A stretch of DNA of 64,000 nucleotides from assembly GCF_001949145.1 (NCBI RefSeq), contig NW_019091400.1, positions 1,639,357 to 1,703,356 of the forward strand, written 5' to 3'. Numbering within the stretch: position 1 is the stretch's first letter; each line of letters starts with the position of its first letter. Below are positions 1-12,300 of the stretch, one piece after another. The notes under the pieces were generated by a model. It was not told the origin of the DNA and did not search any database. It was given only the letters and a program-made list of their open reading frames with translations. The DNA comes from Acanthaster planci. Its lineage: Eukaryota; Echinodermata; Asteroidea; Valvatida; Acanthasteridae. Made by a program: the position numbers and the translations under genes.

Positions 1-591
1 CTTGCTGCTGGGTGGATTTTTCTTGAGCAGGACAAGATGCCGGCTCATTTTCAAGATTTTCTGTTTTCAAAATTCTTCAAAAATTCACCATTTCATTTAA
101 TGGCCGTTTATACCAAAATGAAGGACTCTTTGGGCACCATTCTAAAGCTGACAGGTAAAATTCATTGACTCCTGAATATTTCAGCCAGGCCTGCAGCCTT
201 GGAAAAAGGGCCCAGATTGTGCAGTGTTGCGAAAGATTCTTTTGCTCCTGAAACCGGCACAGTGCACTGCTGACCTCTTTTCAATAGGGGCCAGATTAGC
301 GTACAGCAGTGCTATGTGGCTCATCGCTGCAGCGGTGGAGAGCTTTTGTCCCTGGTGGTAATCTGCTCGCTCGAAATGCCTCAAACCATGGTATACTGTT
401 TCAAAACAAGGCTGGATTATCTCCACTATTGAGAGGGAAAAAATGTCGGTAACGCCCAGCAGCTAAGTCTTTTGTGCTGAGCACGGTCTTTTGTCGTAAG
501 GCAGAACTCTTTCGTCCCAGTTCCGGGCTCCCGGGCTCTGCATATAAAGCCTATGTACTCGAAAAAGGGTCGCCCGGCAGGGAGTGGTTAA
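1..591 (-). mobile_element. TTAA-type MITE family A, copy 1 (outer end cut by window edge)
   Basis: Reverse-orientation copy of the element at 19058-19655, 49345-49910, 61005-61600 and 63664-64000. It ends ...GGGAGTGGTTAA at 591 and begins with CTTGCTGC at base 1, so only the first few terminal bases are off the window. Internal landmarks: tataaagcctatgtactcga (the start side), the Cys/Gly-like but non-coding middle, and caaaattcttcaaaaattca near the other end. No transposase reading frame is present. Confidence 0.85.
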
Positions 592-1419
592 TGATGTGCA
601 CCATAGAAAAAAGCAGCCTAGTGACTGTTTCTTTCTGTCATCAACTACCAAGGTTTATTTTCAATAAAGCACATTTGGCGGACATTTTCCACCAACCTCT
701 GGGTTTTTCAGTGACCAGCAGCAGGCCAGACCTCCCTTCTGCTCGGTGAAGCCAAACTGACCATAGCCAACAGCTAGAAGATCCTGAGGAGAAAGACAAC
801 ACTAAAAGCTGAAGGTGGAAACAACATGCATGCCTAGTTACAAAAATTATCCGTAACAAACCACTTCATTTTTAATATAAAACTACAGTCTCCTTTTTCT
901 GTTACTTGTGAGAATCACAAAAGACTCCCTCTGACAATTCATTGTTGTGTGAGGGCGCAATACAAATCAAGCAATGTCAACTGTGAGATGGCATATCTGC
1001 AATACTACATGCTTTACAATCTTATTCTCCAATGCAGATGTACACGTTGTTGGCTTTACAGGTCGTTTTTTTGGGGGGGGGAGGGTTGAAGAAAGAAAAA
1101 TGTACGTTGAAGACACACAAAAACTCTTTCTGCTTTATTTGCCTTGTTATGCCTTCATTTTGTGATCTCAACTTTGGACTTGTGAAGCTAACAGATTTTT
1201 TTTTACAGTTTTCCATTCAGCATTGTAAAACTTCGAATACTGTGCCTCGTCCACTTATCATGCCTAGTAATTCTGTCAAAATGAACACGATCGCAGCTGT
1301 TGAGATCATTGCCATGGTCAAGCCCAACTTTTCCGTGTCTCTCCCATGGGTAAACTAAGGGTAAACAAAGATCAAACTGTTGAGTGCAATGTGCCAGAGG
1401 TCAAAGGACCAAAGCGGAC

Positions 1420-4400
1420 CTTGTTGAGCTTGTTCCAGGACATGGAGCTGACATTACGGCCTTTGGTCAAACTGCAGTTGTAAGCCCAGAGCCGGTCCAG
1501 GTTTGGTCCAAGCTGGGCGATGTTGACGGCACCGGAGGTTGAGCTGCCTTCCGCAGGGTCTTCTTCAACAATGCGGTCAATATCTACAAGGGATGAGACA
1601 GAAAAATAGACACTGTAATTAAATTGATTCACCGCCCCAGTGGAAGTAAAAATACACAATTATTGATGCAGAGTAAAACACAAAGGGAAACATTTCCATA
1701 TAACAGAAAAGGCTTGAACCAAATACCAAATACATGTACCTGTAAATGACCTGGCAAGAAATTCTTTCTGAAGTTAAACTTATCCAAGTAAATTCTATAA
1801 TATCTCTATTACAGGCGACCCGGCGTCACGGCCTGGTCACAGTTTCCAATCATGAGAATCAGGACAAATCTTAATTGTCTTAATCTGAGAGAAGTGACGT
1901 CATTTATGTCTGTTGTGGGGTAGCCTGGAGCAGCAGGACTGGGGACAACAATGAACAGATACAAGAGGTACGAGACCTTTCAGAGGTTTCAAACTCACCA
2001 GGCAGAATGGGCAGCCCTCTATATGACGCTTGCTTAGGCTGGAAGTTGTTGAGGGTGACCACTCTCTCCATCACAAACAGGTCTTTCTTCAAGGCTTCCG
2101 ACTGGAGTAAAGATCGAATCACGGGTCATTTGGAGACATCTGGCACACCCCTTCACATATTTTGTTTATTGAGTATCAGTGATTTTTTTATTCATATCAC
2201 ATCAAGCAGTCAGGTTGGCAAAGTAATTCTTTCCTTGCCTTCCACCCGTGTGGCCTGAGTTTGGGTCCCGGTTCAGTCCACGTGTGAACTGGGTTTTCAG
2301 TCCCTACCTTAATATTCCATGGGTTCAACACAGAAATTTATTCTCTGGGTTTTTTGTCCAACCTCTAAAACTGTAACTGCTTCTTCTTGTCTCCTCTTTA
2401 CAGATGTGGGTGGATGTGGGTTGTTTGGTGGCTACCCAAGACACCCTTGTATGCCATTGGCTCGACCACGTTTAATGTCTTCATTGTACAATGCATTTGA
2501 ACAACGAGCCCAGATGAAGAAGACCAAGCAGTCATCTATTTCTTTGTTAAAATCCACAAGACCTCAAGCCACGGCAACTATTAGCTTTTTGTCGGACAAT
2601 GAGGAGAGTGCAGGGTCATTGCACAAGAGGTTTGTCCGAGTTTGATTTGAAGTTTTGACAGAGAAGACAAAATTTTAAAAATGCAAATAATATATCATTT
2701 TGAGTAAGAGTAAGGGTTTTCTCTAGCTTTAGCCTTTCATCCTGAAGCAGGCCTTAGTTTTAGGAGAAGCATCTAAATAGACAACATTTGATGTTGCCTT
2801 TTCTCTCTTACTGTGTAAGTGCAAGGATCTTTAGTAATGGTGTCGTTTGTTGTGCTGATACATGTATATATGAGATTTGCACTTTATAAATGAATAAATT
2901 ATTATTGTAATCATTATTTTCTTTGAAAAGCCAATGTCAGCCTTTCAGGGGTTTGGTTGATGTTTCCCCCAAAGTCAGGCATGTTTGCACCAGACATAAG
3001 AGAACTCAGGAGAATGTCTCACAACTCTCACTTTATAAGTCACGCTACCTTTCCAAATCTCATGAAACTGTCGTTACCTGTAGGATGGCTGTGTCAGCAA
3101 TGACTAGGCTCACTTCCCCAGACCCTCCAGCGTCTCTCTTGACCTCAGAGTCAACATCAGACTCGGCTATGGAGCTGGCCATTAGACTGGACCGGCTGTC
3201 AGCTATTTAAACAAATGGAGATTTGTGATCAACTAGGCAGACTAGAGACTTGGAATAGGGTGAACTTGTTAAACTTTCTGTGGACCACAACTAATGATTT
3301 TAGGACAGACTCCACATATAAATGTACGAAAAGCTACAACAATTTCCATATAATAAGACATATTCAGCTTCTCCTGCACAACTGGGCTCAGTGTTCATCG
3401 GAATCGCATTTTGTGGAGTCCAAGGAGCTTTTTACATTTAACCAAAGTGTTGCGGCCATGCTGCCAGGGCAGTTATAAGGACCAGAGCTGGAGCTGGAAA
3501 ACAGTAAGGCATTTTTTGGGATATGACACAGGTTTCACATTCCAAGAAACAGGAGAAATCTCAGCCCTATCCAAACTTTTCCGGGGGCTTCTTTCAGATC
3601 AACCGTGGACTACCACGGCTGACAGGCTTACACTTGCAACAAGCTTCCACCCACCGTCTCGTCCAGCTGTAGCTGCGCGCTTCTTCTGCTCTGACACGGA
3701 CAGGGTGCTTGCTGCTGTGCTGAGCGGACGATCTTCGGACACCTCCTCCGGAATGATGTCTTCCTCTTCCGCTGAAAAATGGAAAACAGGGATAATCAAG
3801 GAGAAAAAAGGAGCTTGGATCAGGTATTCCTGACGATTGAAGATTAAATAAACAAGTTAAATTTTGCCCATTCTTTTGTTTTTTCCATCTGTTTTATTAA
3901 GACAAAAAAATGTCCGACACGATTAAAAATTTGCACTCCAAATATCCGGGCTCAACTGATGCATGAGTATACACACAACATACCAGGTTGATTCATAAGG
4001 GAGTAGCCTGCATGAAGATCTATCTAGTGCCAAGTTGATCCATGACCATTTGCCAACTAATAGCTGGTTCTGTCCGGTATCATAACCTTCCCACAAAACC
4101 TCCTGAATGCTAGAAAGCATCAACCAGTCGTTGGCAAATAGTTGCTGCATCTCCAACGTGGGATTCCACTTGAACTTGCATGTTTTTCTCAAGATATGTA
4201 AAAACAACAAACCTTTCCTTATTTCGGCTTGAATTTCTTCGTATGTGTCGTACATGTCCCAAGTTGTGGCAGTGATGCCGGTATCCTGAAAAACACAAAG
4301 GAAACAGCATTTTGAGTGATGTAGATATGGATGTATCAACTCTGAATGCTGATTTGGTGTCCTGATGCCCGATCGCAGGAAGCACGAAAAATATTAATTC

Positions 4401-7400
4401 CGAAAAAAAAATGAGCGGAACAGCTACTGTGATGACAAACTTTCAACACAAATACCTCAAGTGACTCAGTGTTTATTTCAAAGATAAACATAGCTCTTCA
4501 TACAACCCGCTGGGAAAAAGCCCACACTAACCCATGCATTACAAAAGCACAAATCTCATGGCTTACATTGTGAGTGATCTTCATTGTCTGTACGTCCTTA
4601 TTCTTGGGATGCTCATTGAATGTCTGCATGCCGCGTTCAGCGTATCGGTCATTACCATCCCGACTCTTGCACAGCTGAAGGGAAGAGAAATGATGCAAAC
4701 TTGTCAAACCTTGCAAGGGGTGTAGAAAAATTCACCTCCAATAACCCAATGAATATAAGGCGAGATTTTTTAAAGACAAATTTATAAGGAGGACGGGACC
4801 AAAAAAAACCCCGAAATAAAAGTATTTTCTATGGTCACAAGAAAAACAAATGCTTTACAAATAGCACCGGCTGCTGAGGACTAAAGCTTACAAAATTGAA
4901 ATCGGGGACTTTGCTGTCAGTCAGACAGCCGAGCAAAAAATAATGTTCTTTTACATTAATATCAGTAAATTGTTGGTTGGCGGATTTAAGACTTCTCAAA
5001 ATTTTTAAAAAAAAATTAACTCTTTCCAGATCTGAATCTAGAAGGTCAGTTGATCCAAACACCAACTTAAAAAACTCTCTCCTAACAAGGCCTGAAACCA
5101 AAGCTATCATCCATGGCTTATCACAGTTAGTCTGGTTGGGATGGTTGCACAGTCCGCGTCTTCAACCTCAGTTTACCTGGGGTTCAAATCCCATCCAGGC
5201 TGATGTGGATTGGGTTTTTAGTCCCTACCTGATTCTGTAAGATCCCCCTGGATTACGATTTTCCTCCAACCTCTAAAACTGAACCTTTCTTCATCGTCTT
5301 CTCCCCAAGGGCCCCCGAGGAGGACAGTTTGTAACTGACAGGGTTTTACCGTAGTCAAATAAAGAATCGTTCCTCAAAATTTGACACTTCCACTGTGTCC
5401 AAAAGGCCTGTAACTCAAAAGGAGCTTGGATGACTTCTGAGTCCTTGTCAGGTTGGATGGCAAATGGTGACCAACTTGACTGTTCATCCACAATGCATTT
5501 TACATCAATTTCGATGAAGTTTCAATTTCATGCCTCTAATTACAATTCTCATTTGACATCAGCTTATGGAGTGCCACGCTGTGGCCAAAACAGGCATATG
5601 GTTCCTGTGCATTTGCAAACAGAGAACTATATGTACATGTAGCTCTGGCACAAGATTAGGGCAAGGCTGTAATGTCTCAGTCAGTTCACCTCTTTGTATT
5701 TCTCGTTGCGTTCCTTGACCTTGACTGCCTCGTCACTCTCCGCCGACAGACAGATAGCCGGAAGGTCCAGCATCCAGATGGTGTCCGTCTCGGTCAGCTG
5801 GACTGTCACCACCTTGTCCAAGTCCTCCTCGGTCAGGACTTCCTTCTCGATCTGCCTCTCCGTTTGGACATCTACGAGGGTTGAAAAAATACCCACTCTA
5901 TTCAATGAGCCATATCAATCTGTGACCATTTGTTGGTGCGATAACAATACATTTAAAATTTAAAACTGTAACCTACTCTCACATGGTTCCATGTATAAAA
6001 AATGTCTTAAAATAAGTAAATTACTAGGTCAGGTTATTGGAAAACAAGGATATCACCTTTTGGAATTAGGTAAACAATTCTGAACAATTTCATGTTTACT
6101 GAGTAAGCTCGTGGATGTAATTGCCTCTTTCTCATGTCCGGAGTTCCTGAGACTTTTCTGTAAGTCTCTTCTTTCATTTAAGGCCTGGCCTTAAAAATGA
6201 ATCCGCCAACTGTCCGCAAACTTTCACAAACATCTGGCCATTGCTATGGGCCAAGCTAGTTCCGAACTTCACAGTGCTACTCATCCACGCATGGACAAGT
6301 TAATGAGGCAGTCCTGTGCCTTTGTTAATGTAATGATCCTCCTGAATAATTCATGACGTTTGGACACCTTCTTAGAATAACAAGTCGTGGGCAAACTTGA
6401 ATTGTGTGTCTAGCATTATTCCAGTGAATGTTTACAACCTCTGGCGAAAAGTAGCATGTAAAATGTCAGGTTTTGTTGAATGCAGAAATCACTCTAAATC
6501 CAGATAAATTAGATAACATTCTGACAGGTTTCCTAGAATAAAAGTGCAACAGCTCGCTGCTAGAAAATGCAATTGAAGGAGACATGATTGCCCAAAAAAA
6601 CAAACGTAAATCTATAGAGAGAAGAATTCAAATTGAATTCAGCTGTTCAACTGGCATCATCAGGAAAGCTGATTGCAGCTACCCTCTAAACTTTGAATAA
6701 CTCTTGAAACTGGCCACACTGGGCAATCAGCATACCTCCCAGACCAGTGGTGATATCGGTGGCGGCGGCAGGTTCAGCAAATTCATCCGTGAAGGACTCG
6801 GCCGATCGACTGGACTGGGTCATACTGGTTCCAAACACCGATCTACAAACACCAGAAAAACAGCCCAGAGAAATTTCATTTCAACCAGTTGCCACGGTCA
6901 CCACAGACATAAAAAAAAAGGGCTTTGGTACCAAACTGATCTTTGGTCAAATGCAGTTGAAGAGTCAAAATTCACTGTGACAGGCACAAGTACGCTTATA
7001 GGGCCAATATTGAAATATCAAATGGGGGTCACAGTTCTGACAGGGCCAATAGTCTTGAAAACATTTCCAAATAATACATTCACAAAGGCTACCCTTTTCT
7101 TTCATATCATGATGTACATGATACCATGCTCCTAGGTGTTACTTTGAAATATGAAGCATACCTTGTGAATGGCCCAGCAAAGCTGGTGTTGCCAGTCTGG
7201 TAGATTGATGCCTGAGACATCAGGTCTGTGGGCTACAAACAACAAACTCAAACAGTTCAAGACAACATTACCGGCCGGTGGTCACAGGAAAAATGCCATT
7301 TCAGCTACAAGAGCTGACGTACATGTACTAGGGTGCAATGCGGTACTTGTACAAATACTCATTGAAATTCTTTTCTTTCTCCAAAGGATACAAATGAAAT

Positions 7401-9374
7401 TGTGTCTTGACTTGCTCTCAAGGGTTTATATTACTCCTTCAACTTAACCCCTGTATAAATAAATAGACTCTCTGAAGGGATTTAATCATGCAGAAACTAA
7501 GGAGGTCAGATGCATGAAATTAGAGCAGAGAGTACTTTGTTAAAACACTGTGAGGAATGGACTGACAGGTTTGATAAAGATGATGAGATTGGTAAAACAG
7601 AAGATGCAATGAGTCAGTTGGTTTTTAAAACTTCATTTGTTGAAGTGACATGGGCACAACTTGTTTAAAGAGTAAACACAAGAATTGACATAGGTTGAAT
7701 CAGGTCAAGATAGTAATCAAGGTATACATGTTGACAGATGAACTTTAACCCCTTCTCACCGGGAAGCGGTAAAAGCCGCTGTAAAAATTGAGATCCCGCA
7801 GCCCACTTTTCAGCTGTTATTCTCGGCCCACGCTCGAGCGAACACAGTGAAAGAAGGCATACCCTGGCTCTTGTATATATGGTAATTGGCCTTTGTGTGT
7901 TGCCAAGTAATGAAAAGGCCGATTTTGCATCATAATCACCAGCTTCGCAATAGTCCCCACTTTGAAAAGAGGCAACGGGAATGTGGAAGCGTGAGTAGAG
8001 CCGCATACCACTGAACAATGAGCCTTTTCACTGTGTAAATAAAAATGTACAGAGCACACAGGGCCACAAACCGAGAATTTGGCAGGTGGCCTTTGTGGTC
8101 AAGCGAGGCTAGAATTCTCGGAGTTGGCTTTCAGAAAAAAAGTCCCGACTTCAAGGGGTTAAATTTGTACCCATGCAGGTGTAAACTTTTTTCAGCATGA
8201 ACAGATGTAAATCATTCCAACATTACTGCCCCTGTGCACTGGTCAGAAAAATTCTACATCAGGTTTGTTTGAATGGGCACAGCTTATGCCCGGCTTGATC
8301 CTGAAAACATCAATCAGCGACTGCTCCGTGTGGTCCTATGATCTACCCAGGTTCAGCCTAGCTGAAAGACCTCTGTGAGGGGCCCACAAGCTTACCGTGC
8401 CACCGCTGGAGTCTCCACCACTGCCGAAGATTTTACTCTGGTTGTGTTTGACGGTGTTGGGGTCGACGATGAGCAGAGGCTGGGGGGTGACATCATTGCC
8501 TCCCTCGTCAAAAACCTGATGCACAAGAAAAACAGAGAATTGAAAAGAGTGCTGAAATGGGTCACGAGTGAAAATTCAAATCAAGAATAAGCTTATTCAA
8601 AAGAATAAATGACCATCATATGTACCTTCCTGATTTATATTGGTTGATCGTTAAGGAATTGATAGAAAATAAACAAAACGTTTACCGTTTAACAAAACAT
8701 GATGTCATTACAACTTAGGTCTACAAGGGTTCCAAACATTGCTTTTATGGGAGGTTAATTAGAAAATCAATGAAAAACATTTATTAACCCTTATCCCCAA
8801 GGGTGTATGTAAGAATCGTATTGAAATTGGAGGATTTGAGACTGTTAGGGTTCATGAAGAATACTGATTAACCCTGATTAATTAGAAATAATGCAAATGC
8901 AAAATACTTTTATAAGGAAATAATATCAAAATTGGTTGTGCATGTTGCTATTAAAAAGGTCAATTTTTATACCTTTTAACTTCTGAGATGGATTGGCAGG
9001 ATAACACTAACTTCCCCAGGAAAGGGCAATGGACTTGCATGGTCACATGAGGCCGCAGAGGATCAGCATCAAATTGGTGTAGTGATCCTGGGTGAAATCT
9101 GACACCTACATGTACACATGTGATACATTTACCCTGTCGGTCCTGCCTCACCTGAATCATGGCGTTGATCTTCCCTCCGAGACGCTGCTCGGTCTTGCTG
9201 TCCAGGGCCAGCTGGCTTTTGCGGCTGGAGGAGGTCAGCGTGGTGCGGGAGGCCCCACCCACCGCCAAGCTGCGGTCCTTGCTGGCAGGGTTGATCAGCC
9301 GGCTCTGGCTGGCCTGGCTGGTTAGCTTGCTGCGGTTGGCCGCAGCAGGGAGTGGACCAGGCAGCTTCAGTACG
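1420..9374 (-). CDS. DNAI4: DNAI4 (WDR78), axonemal dynein intermediate chain 4, N-terminal half (partial gene)
   Basis: Predicted regulatory intermediate chain of the inner-arm dynein I1/f of motile cilia (IC138 type). Exons in transcript order: 9374-9152, 8515-8396, 7232-7162, 6842-6736, 5871-5690, 4674-4567, 4285-4213, 3771-3655, 3202-3078, 2101-1999, 1583-1420. All have AG acceptors and GT donors, and every junction keeps frame (about 464 codons). Diagnostic family segments are seen in order: FDEGGNDVTP, LTEEDLDKVV followed by LTETDTIWMLDLP, MQTFNEHPKNKDVQ, ITATTWDMYDTY, DLFVMERVVTLNNFQPKQ, and LTKGRNVSSMSWNKLN, where the first WD blade begins. Exon 3202-3078 and exon 3771-3655 encode acidic, Ser-rich linker. 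The remaining WD repeats lie left of the window. The exon at 9374 starts in phase 2, so at least one upstream coding exon is missing. The last donor (AAG|GTCCGC) is weak. Assignment to DNAI4 and not DNAI1/2/3 rests on the N-terminal motifs recalled from the family. Confidence 0.88.
2205..2410 (+). mobile_element. tRNA-derived SINE family S2, copy 1
   Basis: Contains ggttcagtcca (a degenerate B box), then gtgaactgggttttcagtccc and cctctaaaactgtaactgct, shared with the copies near 5110, 22755 and 47205. The copy is diverged and its ends are approximate. Confidence 0.6.
5105..5330 (+). mobile_element. tRNA-derived SINE family S2, copy 2
   Basis: Contains ggggttcaaatcccatccag (B box), then gatgtggattgggtttttag, tccctacctgattctg and cctctaaaactgaac. 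Same order of blocks as the other S2 copies. It lies in the intron between DNAI4 exons 5690 and 4674. Confidence 0.65.
7745..8162 (+). mobile_element. TTAA-type MITE family B, copy 1
   Basis: 418 bases bounded by TTAA on both sides, with terminal inverted repeats TTAACCCCTTCTCACCGGGA and, reversed from the right end, TTAACCCCTTGAAGTCGGGA. A second copy at 33685-34102 has the same length (418) and orientation. The shared interior includes cccacgctcgagcgaacac. Non-coding. The TTAA flank points to piggyBac-type transposition (inference). Confidence 0.82.
9152..9374 (-). CDS. DNAI4: DNAI4 most 5' recognisable coding exon
   Basis: This exon encodes a basic, Ser/Ala/Gln-rich stretch beginning VLKLPGPLP and ending GGKINAMIQ. 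The acceptor is a pyrimidine-rich tract ending ccag; the donor is CAG|GTGAGG. It enters in phase 2 and leaves in phase 0, joining exon 8515-8396 (VFDEGGNDV...). The low-complexity N-terminus is poorly conserved in this family, so identity comes from the in-frame junction to the next exon. The exon carrying the initiator ATG should lie between 9375 and about 14 kb, but no convincing candidate with a phase-2 donor was found. Confidence 0.75.
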
Positions 9375-12300
9375 CTGGGAGTAAAAAGATCATTAAAAAA
9401 ATGACCAAATTATCTGTCCTGGAGCAAAAAACCATACATCCTGTTTCAGACTTAATGTCTGGTGTACATTTTTGCATGGTATAAATCCTACATACAGTAC
9501 TTATGTTTATGAACTGACTTATCACTGGCCCATTTATCATCACTTGCCAGTTGCTGATGAATGGAAGCCTGCAGCCGCACCTGGAAATGAAGCCAAAGTT
9601 TGGGACACACCCAAGCATGAAGTTGATATCAACTTGTGACAAGTACAGGCAATGCAGGGCTATACTGTACTTACCAACAGAGGTTCTCAAAAACTCTACG
9701 ACAAAACTATGACAAGATATTAGACAAATTCCTGGCAAAATCTACTCGATTACTATATTGTGTATGCCCACTATGGTGAGTATTTTAATGTTTGTTCATG
9801 GGTGCCTTGCAACAGAGGACTGATCAAATTACATATAGGCCCACTGGCCACAACTATACAAAGAACTCCTCCAGAAAGGTTTGGCTACACAACCGTCCAA
9901 ACACCTGGCTTATTCTGATATGATAGCAGAATCCATTAACCTACATTGCTGTACATATCGCATATGCACCAAAAAGAAAACACACTCAGTTTGACCTATT
10001 TTTCTTCCTGGCCAAGGAAATTACACCAAAGTTGACAGACTGTCCCGACTATTTGCATATGCATCTGCCGCCACAAAGGGGACCTTGGACAACCGTGACT
10101 AGATCAAACACAGCGGGAGTTTCACATTACAAACAAAATATCACAGTCCCGGGATTTTTGTTTGTACTACAAGATTTCAAAAAGAACTGGGGCTAGATAA
10201 GTGACGTGAAACTTCAAAACAAATTAAAGATGTGTAAATAAAACAAACATGTACTTTAATGCGCCATCTGTCTACTTGAATTGGAGAGCAAATGGGGGTA
10301 AATGCATTCAATCATAAGGACAGGTCACATTTGAAGGGTTAGGGTTCCTATCACTGCAAATTTACACCACAGCACCACTGATCTCAGACGAATACTGTAT
10401 TCTCCCCTATTTAAACCAGCCTCAAGCTGGTGACCCTTTGTGCGTGATTTCAGTCAGATTCTTGAACCCAAGCTGACAGAAGATGAAAAGCAAATGACTG
10501 CCATGATGTGGAAGATTTTATTTCTTGCCCGTATCAAATTTTAATGCTTAGTAAAAGGCACTAAATTAATTTTTCAAGAGTTCTGATGGTTGTTCCCAAG
10601 TGAGATTGAGATGTATGAAACTTTTTACTTCATTCTTGTTATCAGATTTTAAAGTAAAAAAGTCCAAAAAAGTCATTTTTGTTAAGTATGCCATTTAACT
10701 ACAAAACTTTTGTGGTAAGGTTTCTCATTTCAACACAGTCACATTCCAATATTGGGTATAACTTAAGGTGACCAAAGTCGGGGAACACAAGAACAAGTAT
10801 TTGAAATCCTTTCCAAAGAGCTGGAAAAGAGAAAAATATCAGGCAGGTCAAACTTTTTTGGCAGCAGATAGACATGTATCATCATCACCATCTTCCTGTA
10901 CTGTGCAAAACCCTCCACAGGAATATGCTCGCACATTGGTTCAGGCGCAGACAAGCAGGTGTAAACAGAACACAGAGTTCATACACGCATAAAAAGACAA
11001 ATGCATGGAAGTAAAAAAAACCACAACAATACAAAACTACACGTACAGAACACGTACAAGAAATGGCATGTAAAAACCAAAATGCTACAATTTAAGTTTA
11101 TATGTTTAAAACTGGCCTTTTCAAAAGGTTTAAAACTTTAAAATGTTTTAAAAGCTTAAAACTTTTGTTACACTATCCATGTCAACAATACAATCATTTA
11201 AGAATGGCCTTGCCCTCAAAGCTGGTGAACTGATTTCATGCTTGTAATTATAAACACTGTTAATGATTTGATAGGCCTAGGCCTACCTGTAGTCAACTTT
11301 GGGCCAGCTCTCACATTTCTAGAGATATTAAAGGAAGTACATGTAGATCTTTGCATTAACACATACACAAATGAAATGCGTAACTAGGGCCTAAGCCTTT
11401 GCATGTCAGAGGGCAAAGTGCTCTGAACAATAAAACATTGGGGGGTAGACCCGTCAACACAGACCTTCTTATATTCCTCTGTATTGACGGAGGAGTATAG
11501 GCCCTTTACATTCTCTTCCATATCGATTTAGGGATATTTAGGGATGATTAGTAATTATTCCCTACAGTGACCTATTAAAATGAGAAAGCAAAAACATGTC
11601 GAGAAAAGTTCAATTTAGAAGGGAAAAAGTGTTTACTTCTTAAAAACTTCGAATTTTCCAGACCAGTCCTAAAGGGTTTGTGTACATGGTGTCAAGTGAC
11701 GTCCATATAAATGTATATGGAACTCTTTCCAGATGAATTCTGTATTGGACCATCGCAATTCAAGTGTCATTCATAAACACAAAATTGTTTGAACGGGGCA
11801 GATGTTATTTTTAGTGGGGTTTTAAACAAGGAAAGGAGTTCAGCAACTGGGGGCCCTACCTGTGAGTTTAAAAAGAAGGATAAACTTTCATTGTCAGCCC
11901 CATTTTTTGACTTTAAAGTTACGCCCCCTAATTGTTGAAATTTCTTTCCACTTTTTTTTCTGATTAGCCCTAGGCCTAACAACTTTAGGCCTAGCACGCC
12001 CAGGCCTATTTTTAATTTAGGATTTCTTACCCTATCGTCTTATCGATAGGCCTACATGATCAAGGCCTAGATTGAAATTAAAATAGAATCCCTCTGACAG
12101 TTTTCAACGGGAGAGAGAAGGAGTGGGGCCGGCAGTAGCAAAAAAATTAGCCTTTCTCCATTAGGCCAAGGGCCTATTGATATTTACGATATGCGCAGGC
12201 CTAACGAATATTCCATGTCATGGGTCATGATGATGACTGCATGTTCTGTCCGCGAATTCGCTATCAACCATGTCTGCTGACGGGGACACATATACAGTGC

